Made by a program: the position numbers and the translations under genes | Notes under the pieces: model-generated | What the model was told of the DNA's origin: nothing | Databases searched by the model: none | What the model saw: the letters and a program-made list of their open reading frames with translations, nothing else | Shown: positions 1 to 6,393 of the stretch, piece after piece | Layout of the letters: each line of letters starts with the position of its first letter | Position numbering within the stretch: position 1 is the stretch's first letter | NCBI GenBank assembly: GCA_903922545.1 | Contig: CAIXUE010000044.1 | Coordinates: 1-16,400 of the forward strand | Direction of reading: 5' to 3' | Origin: an uncultured Alphaproteobacteria bacterium | GTDB taxonomy: Bacteria; Pseudomonadota; Alphaproteobacteria; Micropepsales; Micropepsaceae | Length of the DNA: 16,400 nt

Positions 1-30
1 AGTGAGCGAAGCGAACTTAGAAAAACGGCT

Positions 31-74
31 GTCCCCGGCGAGGCTGGCCGTCAGGCCAGCCGAGGGAAGGGGAC
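31..74. repeat. REP-like palindromic hairpin
   Basis: An 8-bp perfect inverted repeat (GGCTGGCC at 42-49, GGCCAGCC at 54-61, loop GTCA) is nested inside an outer pair, GTCCCC (31-36) and GGGGAC (69-74). A second GTCCCCGA / GACCCCGA phrase follows at 93-117. Nested palindromes with GTCCCC/GGGGAC arms and this kind of flanking phrase resemble the repetitive extragenic elements seen near REP-associated transposases in proteobacteria; that resemblance is from memory. Only one copy is visible, so its repetitive nature is inferred. Confidence 0.5.
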
Positions 75-144
75 CCATAGGAAAACACGCCCGTCCCCGA
101 TTTTACTCTGACCCCGATCTTCGCACAGCTCCCTGGGAGTAGCC

Positions 145-990
145 ATGAACTATTTCACCTCTAACCAGACAGGCTTCACGGTCTCCGAATACGCAGGCAT
201 TCAGTTGCGTGAAATTTTGGCCGGACATGAACTGCTCGTCCTAATGCGAGGAAAAATTCAGGAGGAAAGTGAAGCGCCACGCTGGGCGATGGTGTACGGA
301 GCGCGCATAAACGTTCAATCGACGAGAGGTCTAAAGTATCTCGGGTTTGCGAACCTCCATACTCCATATTTGGTGCGCCAAATGCCCAACGCCAAAAATC
401 ATTATTACCAAATGGAATTTCGCCTACCACTTTTACCCCAACAATTGAATGCATTGGAAGATCATCGCGACGGCGGCAATCTCGATTTTGAGGTTATAGT
501 CGCCTGCACCACAGGCCGTGGCGATGCGACGTTTGAGGCATTAGAATGGCCCACCTGGCGCATTCCAGCGCCACAATCCTACTGGATTGAGCAATTGAAC
601 AGCGCCAAGGCACGTCGCGCCGTCCTTTTTGAAGTTTCAATGCCGTATTTTGATGCACCTCCGCACAAATTGGCGATGACGCAACACCTTGAGCGAGCCG
701 AGCGTAATCTTATGGCCGGGCTCTATACCGAGTGTGTCGCTGAATGTCGAAAGGGTATAGAGGCGCTCCGAAAGGTCGGGCAGAAATTTGATTGGGCGAG
801 CCTGCAAAATCGCGAGATCCGGGAAAGCTTATCCAAAGACACCAGACTGGAGGCGCTAAAGGCTGTCTCATATCTCTACGCCAGCCCAGCAGGACACACT
901 GCAAGCGAGGGTGGTGTGAGTGATTACAGTAGGGCAGATGCAAAGCTTGCAATTGCCGTTACGGCGACCCTCCTTTCTCATACAGATTAG
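145..990 (+). CDS. hypothetical protein, possible HEPN-like C-terminal part
   Basis: A 281-residue protein with no signal peptide or membrane segment, so probably cytoplasmic. The ATG at 145 is preceded by GGGAG (135-139) at a usable distance. I do not recognise the family. Residues about 1-150 look like a beta-rich domain. Residues about 175-281 are mostly helical, with a spaced pattern (A-ERNL-AGLY-ECVAECRKGIEAL, then a C-terminal SPAGHTASEG and SRADAKLAIAV segment) that recalls the helical HEPN-like domains at the end of several accessory or defence proteins. No clear RxxxxH nuclease motif is visible, so nuclease activity cannot be claimed. The gene is visibly more AT-rich than the rest of the window and sits beside a REP-like hairpin, which suggests acquired DNA. 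Coding status is convincing; function is unknown. Confidence 0.75.
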   Translation: MNYFTSNQTGFTVSEYAGIQLREILAGHELLVLMRGKIQEESEAPRWAMVYGARINVQSTRGLKYLGFANLHTPYLVRQMPNAKNHYYQMEFRLPLLPQQLNALEDHRDGGNLDFEVIVACTTGRGDATFEALEWPTWRIPAPQSYWIEQLNSAKARRAVLFEVSMPYFDAPPHKLAMTQHLERAERNLMAGLYTECVAECRKGIEALRKVGQKFDWASLQNREIRESLSKDTRLEALKAVSYLYASPAGHTASEGGVSDYSRADAKLAIAVTATLLSHTD

Positions 991-1222
991 GCCGAAACCA
1001 TTCCCGTTTGCTGCGCCAGACGTCTGCACGAGACGCTGTAGCAGCAGCATCATTGAAAGCCGCCTCGAAGATTGCCGACCGATTTAAAAGAAAATGAAAT
1101 GGCGCGATCTCTTACCGCTCGCCCGCGCTGCTAACCTTCCTCGCTCTTACGACCGGCTTGGCGGAAGCTTCCTTTGATGCCGGCTCTATAATATTCTTGC
1201 ACACCCCCCCACAAAACCATCC
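991..1222. other. intergenic region with a possible gene relic
   Basis: These 232 bases hold no convincing gene. From an ATG at about 1094 a short frame begins MKWRDLLPLA; after a one-base shift near 1130 it would continue as a hydrophobic LLTFLALTTGLAEAS stretch. Together these would resemble a signal peptide, but the shift makes this no more than a possible relic. A perfect TATAAT lies at 1187-1192. Confidence 0.3.
1187..1192 (+). promoter_or_regulatory. candidate -10 box for the FkbM-type gene
   Basis: An exact TATAAT hexamer lies 30 bases before the ATG at 1223, which would give a leader of roughly 23 bases. No good -35 box sits at the expected 16-18 base spacing (GAAGCT is the best aligned hexamer), so this is a candidate only. 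Confidence 0.35.
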
Positions 1223-2080
1223 ATGCCCACCCCATCCTCCACCTTACGCGACCTTCTCCACCCCGCCCACCTGACCGCCGTTATCGATATCGGGGCCAAT
1301 CCGATTGAAGGCGAGCCGCCTTACAAGCGGATGCTGCAAGACCGCCTGTGCCGGTTGACCGGCTTTGAGCCGCAGAGCGATGCGCTGGCGGCGCTGAATG
1401 CCCGCAAAAGCGATCTGGAAACGTACCTGCCCTATGCCGTCGGCGACGGGCAGGACCATGTTCTGAAAATCTGCAAGGCCAGCGGCATGACGAGTTTGCT
1501 GGAGCCTGACCCGCACACGCTGAAACATTTCCCGGGCTTCCCGGAATGGGGAACGGTGGTGCGTGAGTTGCCGATAAAGACCCACCGGCTGGATGACATC
1601 GCGGAAATTGACGCCCTCGATTTTCTGAAAATCGATGTTCAAGGTTCGGAGCTGTCGGTTTTTCAGAACGGTCGCTCAAAGCTGGCCCAGGCGGTCGCGA
1701 TCCAGACGGAAGTGTCTTTCCTGCCGCTTTACAAACAGCAGCCGGTGTTGGGCGACATCGACCGGGAATTGCGCGCGCTGGGTTTTGTTCCCCATGGTTT
1801 TGCCGGGATCGACAAACGCATGATCGCCCCCATGACGGGAAGCAGTCCCCATGCGGCGCTGAACCAGTTGCTGGAAGCAGACATGGTTTACGTGCGTGAT
1901 TTCAGGAAGCCGGATGCGATGGACGGCGAACAGTTGAAGCATCTGGCGATGATCGCCCATCATTGCTACGGGTCCTACGATCTTTCCGCCAACTGCATTT
2001 TTCATTTGAGCCGGCGTGGCGAAATTCCCGTAGGAGTGCCGGCGCGCTATATGGATCTGGTCAAGTCTCTTAAAAACTAA
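1223..2080 (+). CDS. FkbM family S-adenosylmethionine-dependent methyltransferase
   Basis: A 285-residue protein with the FkbM methyltransferase layout. The SAM-binding motif I is IDIGAN (residues 21-26). An acidic motif FEPQ (48-51) ends the second strand, and the family's FLKIDVQGSE block is at 134-143. FkbM-type enzymes methylate hydroxyl groups of small molecules or sugars, often in surface glycan or secondary metabolite pathways; the substrate here cannot be read from the sequence. No signal peptide is present, so it is cytoplasmic. Residues about 200-285 extend past the core fold and have no motif I recognise. There is no Shine-Dalgarno sequence before the ATG (the upstream bases are C-rich), so the start is less certain than the family call. 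No glycan-synthesis neighbours are present, so it appears to be a stand-alone gene. Confidence 0.88.
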   Translation: MPTPSSTLRDLLHPAHLTAVIDIGANPIEGEPPYKRMLQDRLCRLTGFEPQSDALAALNARKSDLETYLPYAVGDGQDHVLKICKASGMTSLLEPDPHTLKHFPGFPEWGTVVRELPIKTHRLDDIAEIDALDFLKIDVQGSELSVFQNGRSKLAQAVAIQTEVSFLPLYKQQPVLGDIDRELRALGFVPHGFAGIDKRMIAPMTGSSPHAALNQLLEADMVYVRDFRKPDAMDGEQLKHLAMIAHHCYGSYDLSANCIFHLSRRGEIPVGVPARYMDLVKSLKN

Positions 2081-2202
2081 TCGCTTTTGGAGACCTGCGA
2101 TGTGTCCTGCGGCCCCTGGTACGGCACGCGCGGCAGCGCCAGCACGGCCGCCAATGCCAAAGCCCCGCAGATAATGGCGATCGCGATTCCCAGACGAAAC
2201 AT
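2077..2202 (-). CDS. possible small membrane peptide
   Basis: A 41-residue frame beginning MFRLGIAIAIICG, with one hydrophobic segment (about residues 3-23) and a short polar tail ending in SKSD. It is tail-to-tail with the FkbM-type gene, and the two stop codons overlap by three bases. No strong ribosome-binding site is seen upstream of 2202. A single-span peptide is plausible, but a frame this short can occur by chance. The frame also stays open further upstream (to 2271), but that extension looks non-coding. Confidence 0.3.
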   Translation of the reverse strand: MFRLGIAIAIICGALALAAVLALPRVPYQGPQDTSQVSKSD

Positions 2203-2591
2203 GGTTTGACTGTAGCCAAGCCGGGACGCGGCACATGTTAACTCTGCGCAATTGAGCCCGGGCCATCGCAATCGACGCCAAAGGACATGCTTAATCGCTC
2301 TTTAAAGACTTGGGATCACACTTGCGGCTGAACACAACCGGACCCACGGGAATCGATGCTGACGCATTTGAAAATTGTCCTGTCGAGCGTGGCGTTCCTG
2401 ATCGCACTCTCGGCCCTTCACAGCGAAGTCAGTTTGCGGCTGGGAGGCTCGCCTGCGAAGGCGTGGGATGGTTTGGCGTCTTCGGACGGGCTGTTGCCGG
2501 ATCTTCGCCCCTCCATCGATTAGAGCCGGCGGTTTAAGGCGGCGGGCCGTTTGATTTTGCCGCCAGAGCAATCCCTGCCCGCCCCTGCCCC
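2081..2591. other. stretch without a confident gene
   Basis: Between the FkbM-type gene and the cold-shock fusion gene lie about 510 bases with only the two tiny frames listed separately. Other open frames here are arginine-rich and lack start signals, so they look like chance frames. A GGCGGC/GCCGCC inverted repeat with a 15-base loop lies at about 2539-2565, downstream of the cold-shock fusion gene on the minus strand. It could be a weak transcription end, but no T-tract follows. Confidence 0.4.
2356..2523 (+). CDS. possible small secreted or membrane-anchored protein
   Basis: A 55-residue frame, MLTHLKIVLSSVAFLIALSA..., whose N-terminus has the basic-then-hydrophobic layout of a signal peptide or single anchor (residues 6-20). 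A polar, proline-containing tail ends in LRPSID. The ribosome-binding site is weak (ACGGGA about 5 bases before the ATG). No family is recognised. The hydrophobic N-terminus argues for coding, but the case is modest. Confidence 0.35.
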   Translation: MLTHLKIVLSSVAFLIALSALHSEVSLRLGGSPAKAWDGLASSDGLLPDLRPSID

Positions 2592-3524
2592 TTAACGCCC
2601 GCGCGACTTCTTCACCGGCTTCTTCGCTTTTGGCGCGGGCTTGGCGGCGGCTTTTTTGGGCACGGGCTTTTTCTCCACCTTTGCGGCGGCGGGCTTCACA
2701 GCCGCTTTTTTCTTCGGTGTTTCCACAGGTTTTGGTGCCACTTTGGGCGCCAGGATTTTGACGGGTTTGGGCGCGGGCGCAGGCTGCGGCTTTTCAGGCG
2801 GAATAACTTTCACAGGGGCAATTTTTACAGGCGCAGCTTTTACGGGCGCAGCAGCCGCCGCAGGCACCGCCTCGCCCTTGAGCATGGCGGCAATGCGGGG
2901 CGACAGGGATTTGGGACTGGGCGCCGGGTCGGCGCTTTTGTTCAGGAAAGCACTGGCTTCATCGGCAGAGCGGCAGATGCGCGCCCTGCCACCATGCAGC
3001 AGCACGGGGCCATTGATCAGGGCGGGATGTTCGGCGATGCCGGTCCAGAAATCCTGGTCGGTGATGAAGCGGTCATCCAGCTGCAGCGCCAGGAACAAAG
3101 GATCGTAACGGCGCACCAGACTTTGACCGGCCTGGCCCAGAATGTGCGACAGGCGCTGCAACTGATCGGGCGGCTGGGGTGTGCCGACATAGTCGATCAA
3201 CTGCAGCTGATATCCGGCGTCACGCACCTCATCCAGAATATCGGCGGCAAGGTCGGAACCCGGGTCGCAATAGACGCTGACCCGGTCTTGCGGCGGCGGC
3301 GGCGCTTTGACGGGCGCGGCTTCGAGCAGTTTCAGGGCAATAACTTTGGGACCCCTGGCGTCGGGCGCCTGTTCGAAGGAGACGCGCAAGCCGGGTTTGA
3401 CGTTCTCCATCCCCGAAGCGGTGAGCGCGGCGGCGGGAAGGAATATGTCGGCTTCCCCGCCATCGGGTGTGACGAAACCAAAGCCCTTGCCGGCGTTGAA
3501 AAACTTGATGGTACCGATGCGCAT
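2592..3524 (-). CDS. cold-shock domain / ArsC-like domain / basic tail fusion protein
   Basis: A 310-residue protein in three parts. Residues 1-67 form a cold-shock (OB-fold) domain with the RNA-binding motif KGFGFV (13-18) and a second RNP-like strand DIFLP (26-30). Residues 80-197 match the ArsC/Spx thioredoxin fold over its whole length: strand VSVYCDPGS, helix, YVGTPQP, LVRRYDPLF, IAEHPALINGPVLL and GGRARICRS. Residues about 215-310 are a Lys/Pro/Ala-rich tail with (A)APVK-type repeats, like histone H1 tails. ArsC reduces arsenate through a cysteine in an NPxCS motif; here the aligned residue is Ser90 (CDPGS), and the arginine normally in QRP is Gly172, so arsenate reductase activity is unlikely. 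The protein is probably a cytoplasmic nucleic-acid binder. It lies 76 bases downstream of the cupin gene on the same strand. Confidence 0.85.
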   Translation of the reverse strand: MRIGTIKFFNAGKGFGFVTPDGGEADIFLPAAALTASGMENVKPGLRVSFEQAPDARGPKVIALKLLEAAPVKAPPPPQDRVSVYCDPGSDLAADILDEVRDAGYQLQLIDYVGTPQPPDQLQRLSHILGQAGQSLVRRYDPLFLALQLDDRFITDQDFWTGIAEHPALINGPVLLHGGRARICRSADEASAFLNKSADPAPSPKSLSPRIAAMLKGEAVPAAAAAPVKAAPVKIAPVKVIPPEKPQPAPAPKPVKILAPKVAPKPVETPKKKAAVKPAAAKVEKKPVPKKAAAKPAPKAKKPVKKSRGR

Positions 3525-3559
3525 GCAGACTCAAAAAAACAGACGTGTGAGGGAGTGTG

Positions 3560-3588
3560 GCTCTAGACTACCCGGCTGCCAGCGGCAA
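3560..3588 (-). promoter_or_regulatory. candidate promoter of the cold-shock fusion gene
   Basis: Read on the minus strand, TTGCCG (complement of 3583-3588) and TAGAGC (complement of 3560-3565) are 17 bases apart. That is a reasonable -35/-10 pair in the 76-base gap before the cold-shock fusion gene. A U-rich leader with a run of seven T follows before the start codon. This rests on matching alone. Confidence 0.28.
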
Positions 3589-3600
3589 GCCCAATACGCC

Positions 3601-4803
3601 CTAGCCCTGCGAGCCTTCCTTAAGGATCACGCCATCACCGGCCAGCATGTTCAGCGCGGCGATCAGGTTTGCAACCACCTGCGGGTCGCTGATACCGGCG
3701 CTCAACTCCCCCACCGTCAGGCCGTGGCGGCCCGACAGCCGCGCCAGCGCCGGAACAATCTGAGGCGCGACATTATAAGTGCGGCCGGCAGCCTGGAATT
3801 TGGCGGTGCGGTCGCCCTTTTCACATTCCAGGAAAAGACCATCGCGCTGCGCCAACCGCACAATGGTCGCCATGCCGAGCGGCGCTTTCTGTGCGCCGGG
3901 CGCCAGCGGCAGCTTCACCACAGGAGGTGCGCGGCGATAGGCGTTCCATTCGTGGAGGAATTCTCCCGGCCGGTCACGGTCGCGCCCATCGCCCGACATC
4001 AATTCCAGCAGGCTGGCGAAATAATCCTGGCGCACGGTCTTGCTGCAGCCCAGCGGCAGATTGCGCCGTACATCGGCATGCTTCAGCAAGCGCGGCAGCC
4101 ACCATTGCAGAAAGTCCGCGCCATTGGGCGGTTCAAGACCAATGTTCAGGTGCAAGCTTGGCTCATCCAGCGGCGTGGCGACATGCCACCAGCCGCGCGG
4201 CATATAAAGCATGTCACCGTCTTCCAGGATGCCTTCCCATGCCGGCTGGCCTTCGGGCTGGGCCGGCAGATCCGGATCATTCTTGAGCGGGCAAGGACGG
4301 GTGGGGCTGAAAACTTTCCAGTGTTTGCGCCCGGAGAGTTGCAGGATGAAAACTTCCTGCGGATCCCAATGCAGGGGAAAAGCTTTTTGCCGGCCCCAGC
4401 CGGCATAAAGATTGACGATGACGGGCGCCTCAAAAACATCCTGAAAAGCATCGGCCAGGGCACGCACGGGCGGCGCCAGTTCCTGCATATCATCCATTAC
4501 CAGGGAGGCGCCCTGTGAAAGGCTGGCGATCAGGCCGCCGGCATTGAGGCGCACACCGCCGCCTTCACCGTCAATATAGAGCGCCGGATCAATCCGCTGG
4601 CCGTCCTGAAAAAGCTGCAGCGTGTTTGGCGACGGCTTGTGCCATTGCAGAATGGCGTTCAGCGCATCCCAGGGCAGCAGCGGCGTGAAACGGGATTTGG
4701 CGCCGCGCTGCAGAAGAAAAGAATTGGTCCAATATTCCGCGAAGAAACGCTCCCGCGTCAGCGGAGCGATCACGTCATCCAGCGATATGGCTTCCCCCGG
4801 CAT
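3601..4803 (-). CDS. JmjC/cupin (Cupin_4) Fe(II)/2-oxoglutarate oxygenase, ribosomal-oxygenase-like
   Basis: A 400-residue protein of the cupin_4/JmjC type, which in known cases (E. coli RoxA/YcfD, human MINA and NO66) hydroxylates ribosomal proteins using Fe(II) and 2-oxoglutarate. The metal triad is visible: H145 and D147 in HWDPQE, and H207 in RGWWHVA. The lead-in NLYAGWG (131-137) and the FILQLSGRKHWKVF core (152-165) are typical. Residues about 310-400 look like the C-terminal winged-helix part of this group. The start is the ATG at 4803, because GAGGAAG (4811-4817) precedes it by 7 bases; the frame stays open upstream to a TTG at 4869, which has no comparable site. No signal peptide is seen, so it is cytoplasmic. 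The substrate is not known from sequence. The next gene, same strand, encodes an RNA-binding-type protein with a basic tail. Confidence 0.85.
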   Translation of the reverse strand: MPGEAISLDDVIAPLTRERFFAEYWTNSFLLQRGAKSRFTPLLPWDALNAILQWHKPSPNTLQLFQDGQRIDPALYIDGEGGGVRLNAGGLIASLSQGASLVMDDMQELAPPVRALADAFQDVFEAPVIVNLYAGWGRQKAFPLHWDPQEVFILQLSGRKHWKVFSPTRPCPLKNDPDLPAQPEGQPAWEGILEDGDMLYMPRGWWHVATPLDEPSLHLNIGLEPPNGADFLQWWLPRLLKHADVRRNLPLGCSKTVRQDYFASLLELMSGDGRDRDRPGEFLHEWNAYRRAPPVVKLPLAPGAQKAPLGMATIVRLAQRDGLFLECEKGDRTAKFQAAGRTYNVAPQIVPALARLSGRHGLTVGELSAGISDPQVVANLIAALNMLAGDGVILKEGSQG

Positions 4804-4810
4804 GACACGG

Positions 4811-4817
4811 CTTCCTC
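4811..4817 (-). promoter_or_regulatory. ribosome-binding site that fixes the cupin gene start
   Basis: GAGGAAG on the minus strand lies 7 bases before the ATG at 4803. It supports that start over the upstream TTG at 4869. Confidence 0.6.
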
Positions 4818-4971
4818 GAATGGCATCCGCATCCGCGAAGGGGTACGTCCCCTCGCGGCGGCAATACAAAAGAGAAATGGCCCAGATGGGCTGTGCGCTA
4901 TGCGTGCGATGAAAGTGACGGATCAGCCCCCCAGCAGATCCTCAGTCCATGCTCTGCGATCAGGTTGCCTT

Positions 4972-5007
4972 AGTGTGTTTACACTGTCAATAAGGCGTTG
5001 CGATATC
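4972..5007 (+). promoter_or_regulatory. candidate promoter and operator-like palindrome before the esterase gene
   Basis: TTTACA (4978-4983) and GATATC (5002-5007) are 18 bases apart and could be the -35 and -10 of the esterase gene. An inverted repeat AGTGT-GTTT-ACACT (4972-4985) overlaps the -35 hexamer, where a repressor could bind. The region lies between two divergent genes. This is inference from pattern matching. Confidence 0.32.
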
Positions 5008-5032
5008 CTGCGAACAGAAAAGCCGCTACTTT

Positions 5033-5038
5033 CGGGAG
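5033..5038 (+). promoter_or_regulatory. ribosome-binding site that favours the third of three ATG codons
   Basis: CGGGAG directly abuts a run of three ATG codons at 5039, 5042 and 5045. Only the third has normal spacing (6 bases), so 5045 is the likely start. Confidence 0.55.
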
Positions 5039-5044
5039 ATGATG

Positions 5045-6346
5045 ATGCACGCGACCAATCTTCGATCTGCCGGTTTGACCCTGGCGGCGATGCTGCTTGT
5101 TTCGCTTTCAGGATGGGGCCTGCCCGCAAGCGCGCAGACGCCGCCGACGCGCAACAACAAGGTGCCGCCCACCGCCAACACCACCGATCCCAATGCGCCT
5201 TTCTATGTCGATGTTTCGGGCCTGGATCTGAAGACCGAGCCGCCCACCCGCGACCCCAAAAATCCCAAATATCCATCGGCCACCGAATTGCCGGACGGGC
5301 AGTTGCCGGGCCGCACGGCAACGGGGAATTTCATCATCGGCCCCACGCATACGCCCGCGCCGGAGATCAGCGCCAAGACCGCCGCGCCCAAAGGCAATGT
5401 GGTGAGCTTCACGATGAATTCGGCCGACAGCACGGTTTACAATCCCGGTGTGGTGCGGGACGAGCCGGCGCAGAATGCGGCGGTCTATGCCTCACCCACC
5501 CCGCCGGATGACAAGTCGAACATTCTGCTGCAAGGCGATCATGCCGGGCCCTGGACGCGCAAGGTCAGCGTGTATGTGCCAAAGCAATTGCCCAAGGGAC
5601 GGCCGGCGCCGTTTCTGGTGGTGGGTGATGGCGGCGGGCTGGACGCCATGCTGTTCGCCACGCTGGACAATCTGATCGCGCAAAAGCGCATTCCGCCCAT
5701 GGTCGCCATCACGGTGGGCAATGGCGGATCGGATGCGCCAGGCAGCGAGCGGGGGCGCGAATATGACACCGTATCGGGCGCCTATTCCGATTTCATCGAA
5801 AGCGAAGTGTTGCCGCGGGCGCAAGCTGAGGCGCATGTGAAGCTGACCGCCGATCCGGACGGCCGCGCCACCATGGGCGAAAGCTCCAGCGCGCAGGCGG
5901 CGTTCAGCATGGCGTGGTTTCATCCCGAGCGATATCACCGGGTGCTGGGCTATTCGCCCACCATGACCAACCAGCAATGGCCGCACAACCCGGCGCTGCC
6001 GGGCGGGGCGTGGGAATATCATTCGGTGTGGGGCGGAGCGACGCCATCTTCGCCGGCCGCGCTGACCGCCGGGACGCCGCTGATTTTGAACGCGCCGAAA
6101 AAGCCCATCCGCTATTGGTTCGAAACCGGCGACCGCGATCTTTTCTATACCACCGTGTCAGCCGCCGACGGCATGCATGACTGGACGCTGGCCAATGAGA
6201 ATATGGCCCGCGTGCTGGCGGCCAAGGGGTACACGTATCAGTTCCTGTTTTCGCGCAATGCGGGCCATGTGGATGGCCACACCGTGCAGCAGACCCTGCC
6301 CCTGGCGCTGGAATGGCTGTGGGCCGATTACAAGGCAAAGAAATAA
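5045..6346 (+). CDS. secreted esterase, putative esterase (EstD/Fes-like) alpha/beta hydrolase
   Basis: From the ATG at 5045 the protein has 433 residues. A signal peptide is clear: a basic start, the hydrophobic LTLAAMLLVSLSG, and likely cleavage after ASA (about residue 30), so it is exported. Residues about 31-165 are proline/threonine-rich and probably flexible. The alpha/beta hydrolase domain follows: strand RKVSVYVPKQL, oxyanion region VVGDGGG (192-198), and nucleophile elbow MGESSS (277-282) with Ser280. A likely acid is in TGDRDLF (361-367), and a histidine is in GHVDGH (407-412). This is the layout of the 'putative esterase' family that includes enterochelin esterase and feruloyl esterases; the substrate cannot be named. 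The elbow GESSSA departs from the usual GxSxG. The gene is divergent from the cupin gene and convergent with the next esterase. Confidence 0.85.
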   Translation: MHATNLRSAGLTLAAMLLVSLSGWGLPASAQTPPTRNNKVPPTANTTDPNAPFYVDVSGLDLKTEPPTRDPKNPKYPSATELPDGQLPGRTATGNFIIGPTHTPAPEISAKTAAPKGNVVSFTMNSADSTVYNPGVVRDEPAQNAAVYASPTPPDDKSNILLQGDHAGPWTRKVSVYVPKQLPKGRPAPFLVVGDGGGLDAMLFATLDNLIAQKRIPPMVAITVGNGGSDAPGSERGREYDTVSGAYSDFIESEVLPRAQAEAHVKLTADPDGRATMGESSSAQAAFSMAWFHPERYHRVLGYSPTMTNQQWPHNPALPGGAWEYHSVWGGATPSSPAALTAGTPLILNAPKKPIRYWFETGDRDLFYTTVSAADGMHDWTLANENMARVLAAKGYTYQFLFSRNAGHVDGHTVQQTLPLALEWLWADYKAKK

Positions 6347-6393
6347 GCGGTACGCAAGTTGACCGTCGGCGGCAGTAAAGCCCCGGCGCGAGT

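Noticed and set aside
1094..1222. Possible signal-peptide gene relic before the FkbM-type gene
   Set aside because: It needs a one-base shift to join a start codon to the hydrophobic stretch, and the continuation is proline-rich without known similarity.
2641..2880. Repetitive GC-rich DNA
   Set aside because: It is the coding repeat of the Lys/Pro/Ala tail of the cold-shock fusion protein, not an independent repeat element.
2592..3524. Calling this gene an arsenate reductase
   Set aside because: The ArsC-like domain lacks the catalytic cysteine and one key arginine, and no other arsenic-resistance gene is nearby.
3307..4518. 403-residue plus-strand open frame opposite the cupin and cold-shock fusion genes
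   Set aside because: It runs antisense to two genes with clear domains, its protein shows no recognisable motif, and its length follows from the high GC content.
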